From contig DASVHD010000049.1 of assembly GCA_036382775.1 (NCBI GenBank), forward strand, positions 44,802 to 108,801: DNA of 64,000 nt. The letters are read 5' to 3'. The stretch's first letter is position 1, and each line of letters starts with the position of its first letter. Made by a program: the position numbers and the translations under genes. Below the pieces are notes generated by a model. It had not been told where the DNA came from. It made no database searches and saw nothing but the letters and a program-made list of their open reading frames with translations. This document shows, piece by piece, positions 60,234-64,000 of the stretch. The DNA is from a bacterium (GTDB taxonomy: Bacteria; Hydrothermota; Tepidihabitantia; SM23-42; JAOAFX01).

Positions 60234-62849
60234 TTACTTTTTTTTAGCTCTCTTAAAGATCTTTTCGATCTCGACCGCGAAGAAAATGACGGAGGATAAC
60301 AGCAGGCATATGCCTAATTCCTCCAGCGAAAGGGGTTGCGTTCTGAACAACGGATTTAAGAACGGTACATAGATCGTCATTAACTGGAGCACAATGGTAA
60401 GTGCGACAGCGCCCAGTAGCGGAAGGTTGGAAAATAGCCCGATCGTAAAGAGCGATTCCCGTTCCGAACGGATGGCGAGCACATGCCCCATCTGGCTCAG
60501 ACACAATACCGTGAAGACCATGGTTTGCCAGTGCGCGTCACCGATGTGTATCGACCAAGCCTGGGTGCCAATGCAGATGAACCCCATCAGCAACCCCACC
60601 CAGGAAATATGATAACCCAGCCACTGGGCAAAGATGCTTTCCTGAGGGTGCCGGGGCGGCCGCTGCATTATACCTTTTTCAGCCGGCTCTGCGGTTATTG
60701 CCAGACCTGGAAGGCCGTCGGTGACAAGGTTGATCCACAACAGATGGATCGGCAGCAGCGGGATCGGCATACCGAAAAAGGGAGCCAGGAAGATCGTCCA
60801 GATCTCACCGAAATTGCATGCCATGACATATTTAATGAATTTCCTGATATTATCGAAGATCCGCCGGCCTTCTTTGATCGCTTTGACGATGGTCGCGAAA
60901 TTGTCGTCGAGCAGGATCATATGGGAAGCTTCTTTTGCCACATCTGTGCCGGTAATGCCCATGGCGACGCCGATATCGGCCCGCCTGAGCGCCGGCGCGT
61001 CGTTGACGCCGTCACCGGTCATCGCCGCGAACTGCCCCTTGTCCTGCAGGGCCTTGATTATCTTAAGTTTCTGTTCGGGCGCCACGCGCGCGTACACCAG
61101 GATATGCTCCACCCGGTTTTCGAATTCCTCCAGCGACAGGTCCTGCAATTCTTTTCCCGACAATATTTCGGCTATGTCGTAGTCCTCATCAATGATACCC
61201 AGCCGGCGGGCGATGGCGCGGGCAGTTATCGGGTGGTCACCCGTTATCATGACCGGTTTGATGCCGGCGGTCTTGCACAACTCGACGGCATTTTTCACTT
61301 CGTCCCGCGGCGGGTCTTCGAGGCCGATGAGCCCCAGGATGAGCAAATCGCGTTCAACCGATTCCGGTGAAAGATCTTCGGGGACATGGTCCCATTCACG
61401 CATGCCGATCCCCAGTACGCGCAGTCCGCCGGCCGCCATTTTTTCGTTGATTACATGGATCTTATCCTTGTCTACCACGATGCCTTTCGCCGTGAGGATT
61501 TTCTTGTACTTATTCATGAGCACTTCGATGGCGCCCTTGGTATAGGATACGATCCGGTCCTCGGGCGTGCGGTGGAAGGTGGTCATGCATTTGCGGTCAG
61601 AATCGAACGGAATCTCGGCCAGCCGCGGGTATTTTACAGCCAGTTGTTCTTTATTAAAGCCGGCTTCATCGGCAGCGACATAAAGGCAGGTCTCGGTCGG
61701 GTCGCCGATGAGGTCACCGTCCTTATCCTTGCGCGCGTCGTTGTTCAGCGCCATCGCCAGATACACATCGTGATAAGGGAATTCATGGACTACGGATTCG
61801 CCTTTTTTTATCACCCGGCCGTTGATGAACACTTCCTGCACGACCATCCGGTTCTGGGTCAGGGTCCCGGTTTTATCCGAGCATATATACGTGACCGAGC
61901 CGAGCGTCTCGACCGCCGGCAGTTTTCTGATCAACGCGTTCTGTTTGACCAATCCCTTGGCGCCGAGCGCCAGCGCGATAGTTGAAACCGCAGGCAGCGC
62001 TTCCGGGATTGCCGCCACGGCAAGGCTGACCGCGGTCAGGAACATGAGCGTCACTTTTTCACCGCGCAGCATGCCGGCCACGAACACGATCGCACAAATG
62101 ACAAGAAAAGCGATCGCCAGTCTGCGGCCAAAAGACGCCAGCCGCTTTTGCATAGGGGTTTTTACTTCTTCTTCCTCCTGCAGCATGGTGGCGATCTTGC
62201 CGATCTCGGTCTTCATGCCGGTCGCGACAACAACACCCATAGCGCGTCCGTTCGTTACCATGGTGCTTTTGTACACCATGTTCCGGCGGTCACCAAGGGG
62301 AATGTCAGCATCGGGGATCACCCTCGTGTGTTTATCAACGGTTATCGATTCACCGGTGAGGGCGGATTCGTTTATTTTCAACTGAAAGCTCTCGATCAAC
62401 CGCAGGTCAGCCGGCACGATATTACCGGCTTCAATATAGGCGATATCTCCAGGCACGATCTCGGTTGCCGGAATGACATGGTGCTGGCCATCACGTATGA
62501 CCGTGGCATTGGGCGATGCCATTTTCTTTAGAGCTTCAATGGCCTTTTCCGCCCGGTATTCCTGAAGGAACCCGATGACCGCGTTGACGACGACGATGAC
62601 AATGATGGCGATCGTATCGATCGGTTCGCCGACAATGCCTGATATGATCGCCGCGGCGATCAAGACCATGATCATGAAATCCTTGAACTGCGCGAGCAGC
62701 ATTTCAAACGGCGTTCTTTTTTTCAAACTTTTTATCTCATTGGTCCCGACTTCGGCAAGCCGCTTTGAGGCCTGGTCATGGTTTAACCCGTTCAGGGTGG
62801 CATCAAGGTCGCCCAGGATCTGTCCGATATCAATGCTATGATAGTTCAT
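60234..62849 (-). CDS. P2A-type Ca2+-transporting P-type ATPase
   Basis: An 871-residue P-type ATPase that exports or sequesters Ca2+ (SERCA/PMR1-like). It has the N-terminal cation-ATPase domain, LTGESITVDKH (about 170), the M4 motif IPEALPAVSTIALALGAKGL, the phosphorylation site ICSDKTGTLTQN, TGDH and GDGVNDAPALRRADIGVAMG. The C-terminal six helices have NLVTDGLPGLAI. PEALP in M4 gives the usual P2A Glu. The gene has its own promoter and no obvious Shine-Dalgarno sequence close to the ATG (AAAGG about 12 nt upstream). It differs clearly from the first P-ATPase at 1220. Confidence 0.92.
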   Translation of the reverse strand: MNYHSIDIGQILGDLDATLNGLNHDQASKRLAEVGTNEIKSLKKRTPFEMLLAQFKDFMIMVLIAAAIISGIVGEPIDTIAIIVIVVVNAVIGFLQEYRAEKAIEALKKMASPNATVIRDGQHHVIPATEIVPGDIAYIEAGNIVPADLRLIESFQLKINESALTGESITVDKHTRVIPDADIPLGDRRNMVYKSTMVTNGRAMGVVVATGMKTEIGKIATMLQEEEEVKTPMQKRLASFGRRLAIAFLVICAIVFVAGMLRGEKVTLMFLTAVSLAVAAIPEALPAVSTIALALGAKGLVKQNALIRKLPAVETLGSVTYICSDKTGTLTQNRMVVQEVFINGRVIKKGESVVHEFPYHDVYLAMALNNDARKDKDGDLIGDPTETCLYVAADEAGFNKEQLAVKYPRLAEIPFDSDRKCMTTFHRTPEDRIVSYTKGAIEVLMNKYKKILTAKGIVVDKDKIHVINEKMAAGGLRVLGIGMREWDHVPEDLSPESVERDLLILGLIGLEDPPRDEVKNAVELCKTAGIKPVMITGDHPITARAIARRLGIIDEDYDIAEILSGKELQDLSLEEFENRVEHILVYARVAPEQKLKIIKALQDKGQFAAMTGDGVNDAPALRRADIGVAMGITGTDVAKEASHMILLDDNFATIVKAIKEGRRIFDNIRKFIKYVMACNFGEIWTIFLAPFFGMPIPLLPIHLLWINLVTDGLPGLAITAEPAEKGIMQRPPRHPQESIFAQWLGYHISWVGLLMGFICIGTQAWSIHIGDAHWQTMVFTVLCLSQMGHVLAIRSERESLFTIGLFSNLPLLGAVALTIVLQLMTIYVPFLNPLFRTQPLSLEELGICLLLSSVIFFAVEIEKIFKRAKKK

Positions 62850-62876
62850 GAATTATCAATTGCCTTTAATTCTTTT

Positions 62877-62904
62877 AATATAGCCATTTTAAATGAATGG
62901 TCAA
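62877..62904 (-). promoter_or_regulatory. Vegetative promoter of Ca2+-ATPase gene
   Basis: Minus strand TTGACC (62899-62904), 16-nt spacer, TATATT (62877-62882). The leader is about 25 nt. Confidence 0.65.
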
Positions 62905-62932
62905 TAGCCTGGCATAAAAGATCCCGCTGGCA

Positions 62933-62960
62933 TTGACTTGCGATGACGGTTGTATATCAT
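62933..62960 (+). promoter_or_regulatory. Promoter of leaderless RluA-type gene
   Basis: TTGACT (62933-62938), 16-nt spacer, TATCAT (62955-62960). The ATG at 62968 is 7 nt further. Confidence 0.55.
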
Positions 62961-62967
62961 GTTGATA

Positions 62968-63831
62968 ATGGTCTACGGTAAAGATCTGCCGCACAAACGT
63001 TTTTTTGTCCCTGCCCGCATGGCCGATATGCGCTTGGACCACGTTGTTTCGCTGTTTCTTGACATTTCGCGCAAAGACGCCAAAGCTCTCGTCGAATCAG
63101 GAATGGTGTTGTGTAAAGGCATGAAAGCGACGTTCGGATCCAGAAAGGTGAGTTTGGGTGATGAAATAGTTATTTTTATAGATTCGCAAAAAAAGGACGC
63201 CGGGATGCGGAAAGCCGAGGCTATTCCTATACTTATGGAAGATGGTGATATTCTGGTGGTCGATAAACCGGCGGGATATCTCACGTGCCGGAGCGCTTCT
63301 GAACGCGGGCTATCTGTTTCCGACGTGCTCAAGAAAACGGGTAAAACGGTCTTTCCGGCGCACCGCCTGGACCGCGAAACATCGGGTGTGCTCGTTTTTG
63401 CAAAAACCGTGCAGGCTTTGAAGGACCTGGAGCGTCAGTTCAAACAGCGGTCAGTGACAAAAGTCTATATCGGAATCGTGGAGGGAGACATAAAAAGATC
63501 GGACGGCGTGATCAGGGGCGACCTTGTGAAAACGCATGAATTCGGCCAGACGAGTTTCCGTGTGATAAAGAAATTATCCCGCGCAAGCATAGTTGAGTTC
63601 ATGCCGCATACCGGCAGAACGAACCAGATCCGCCTTCAGCTTCTCGCGATGGGCTGCTGTCTGGTCGGGGAGAAGAAATATATTCCGGGCAGGCTGCGGT
63701 CGAGCATCGTTTTTCCGAGGGCCGCGCTCCATGCGCGGCAGATATGGTTCACTCATCCCCGTACCGGGCAATGGGTCACGTGCGAGGCGCCCATGCCGGA
63801 AGATATGAAACAGCTGGTGGAGACACTTTGA
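62968..63831 (+). CDS. RluA-family pseudouridine synthase
   Basis: A 287-residue RNA pseudouridine synthase. An S4-like RNA-binding domain (DMRLDHVVSLFLDISRKDAKALVESGMVLCKG) precedes the catalytic domain, with Asp135 in HRLDRETSGVLVFAK and later HTGRTNQIRLQLLAMG. RluA/RluD members modify 23S rRNA or tRNA; which site is not clear. The start is the ATG 7 nt past the -10, so leaderless; TTG at 62950 and ATG at 62959 are alternatives but would lie within the promoter. Confidence 0.88.
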   Translation: MVYGKDLPHKRFFVPARMADMRLDHVVSLFLDISRKDAKALVESGMVLCKGMKATFGSRKVSLGDEIVIFIDSQKKDAGMRKAEAIPILMEDGDILVVDKPAGYLTCRSASERGLSVSDVLKKTGKTVFPAHRLDRETSGVLVFAKTVQALKDLERQFKQRSVTKVYIGIVEGDIKRSDGVIRGDLVKTHEFGQTSFRVIKKLSRASIVEFMPHTGRTNQIRLQLLAMGCCLVGEKKYIPGRLRSSIVFPRAALHARQIWFTHPRTGQWVTCEAPMPEDMKQLVETL

Positions 63832-63857
63832 TTAATTTATTCATGATTGAAAATAAT

Positions 63858-63870
63858 TGGGGTCAGCCCT
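63858..63870. repeat. GGGTCAGCCC hairpin just upstream of the transposase gene
   Basis: GGG and CCC flank a four-base loop at 63860-63869. A short GGGTCAG-type palindrome is often found near REP-associated transposase genes, so this may be its recognised REP. Confidence 0.35.
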
Positions 63871-63886
63871 CGAAATTAGAAAGTAA

Positions 63887-63914
63887 TTGACAAAATCAGG
63901 AAAAAGAATATAAT
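63887..63914 (+). promoter_or_regulatory. Promoter of leaderless transposase gene
   Basis: TTGACA (63887-63892), 16-nt spacer, TATAAT (63909-63914), perfect consensus, and the ATG 6 nt later (63921). Confidence 0.7.
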
Positions 63915-63920
63915 GAGAGT

Positions 63921-64000
63921 ATGGCGCGTCCCTATCGATTACGCAGTGAAAACTGTCTATACCATATCATGAGCCGGGGCGATGACCGTAAAAGAATTTA
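63921..64000 (+). CDS. REP-associated tyrosine transposase (RAYT/Y1-Tnp), N-terminal part (runs off right edge)
   Basis: The first 26 complete codons read MARPYRLRSENCLYHIMSRG, then DDRKRI. The pattern RPxR, LYHxxSRGxDR is the opening of Y1-transposases of the IS200/RAYT group, single-strand DNA enzymes that handle REP hairpins. The catalytic Tyr and HUH motif are outside the window. The start sits 6 nt after a perfect -10 box. Confidence 0.8.
   Translation, partial: MARPYRLRSENCLYHIMSRGDDRKRI

Overview
The window looks like chromosome from a Gram-negative (diderm) bacterium of the FCB type, most plausibly an uncultured lineage such as candidate division WOR-3. This placement is inference. 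The evidence is outer-membrane biogenesis machinery (BamA, Skp/OmpH-like, LptE, LolA), a secreted protein with a type IX-like C-terminal sorting domain, a complete MoxR-BatABCDE operon, many TPR proteins and GDP-deoxyhexose genes. Vegetative promoters are easy to read (TTGAC-type -35 and TATAAT-type -10, usually 16 nt apart). Several start codons lie only 5-7 nt after the -10, so those mRNAs are probably leaderless.

Layout. 1-1080 (minus): a PerR-type regulator and the start of a catalase that runs off the left edge. 1115-5901 (plus): a Mg2+-type P-ATPase and PriA, with a micro-ORF before priA. 5913-10403 (minus): a glycosyltransferase/sugar-phosphotransferase fusion, an S9 peptidase and a small lipoprotein. 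10503-19098 (minus): a tightly coupled operon with two M42 aminopeptidases, an M23 endopeptidase, two GDP-sugar enzymes, a GT4 glycosyltransferase, a TPR protein and LptE. 19153-22101 (plus): a Gly-rich secreted protein and NAD+ synthetase. 22453-33544 (minus): a 12-gene run, TolC / 58-aa protein / MacA / MacB ATPase / MacB permease / ECF sigma / anti-sigma / Spy-like sensor / lipoprotein / FGE-like protein / HExxH-propeller-barrel protein. It resembles a metal- or envelope-stress-controlled efflux island.

33690-34680 holds a deleted DDE insertion sequence with nested inverted repeats. 34997-43104 (plus) is the MoxR-DUF58-BatA-E operon, whose coding sequence contains 'wordlike' degenerate repeats that encode N-termini. 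43105-45540 is a mobile region: an intact IS30 element, a REP-like hairpin, an XRE regulator coupled to a 43-aa hydrophobic peptide, a terminator, and half of a tRNA-Arg fused to the end of truB.

45530-48607: truB (minus), a pilin-like protein, rubredoxin, and a second ECF sigma / anti-sigma / Spy-like cassette. 48669-60011 (minus): OmpH-like chaperone, BamA and ClpC, then a tryptophanase-family lyase, TPR protein, putative porin, RimO and LolA. 60234-62849 (minus): a Ca2+-type P-ATPase. 62968-63831 (plus): an RluA-type pseudouridine synthase. 63921-64000 (plus): the start of a REP-associated transposase that runs off the right edge.

All functional calls come from reading motifs and family resemblance by eye; no database search was run.
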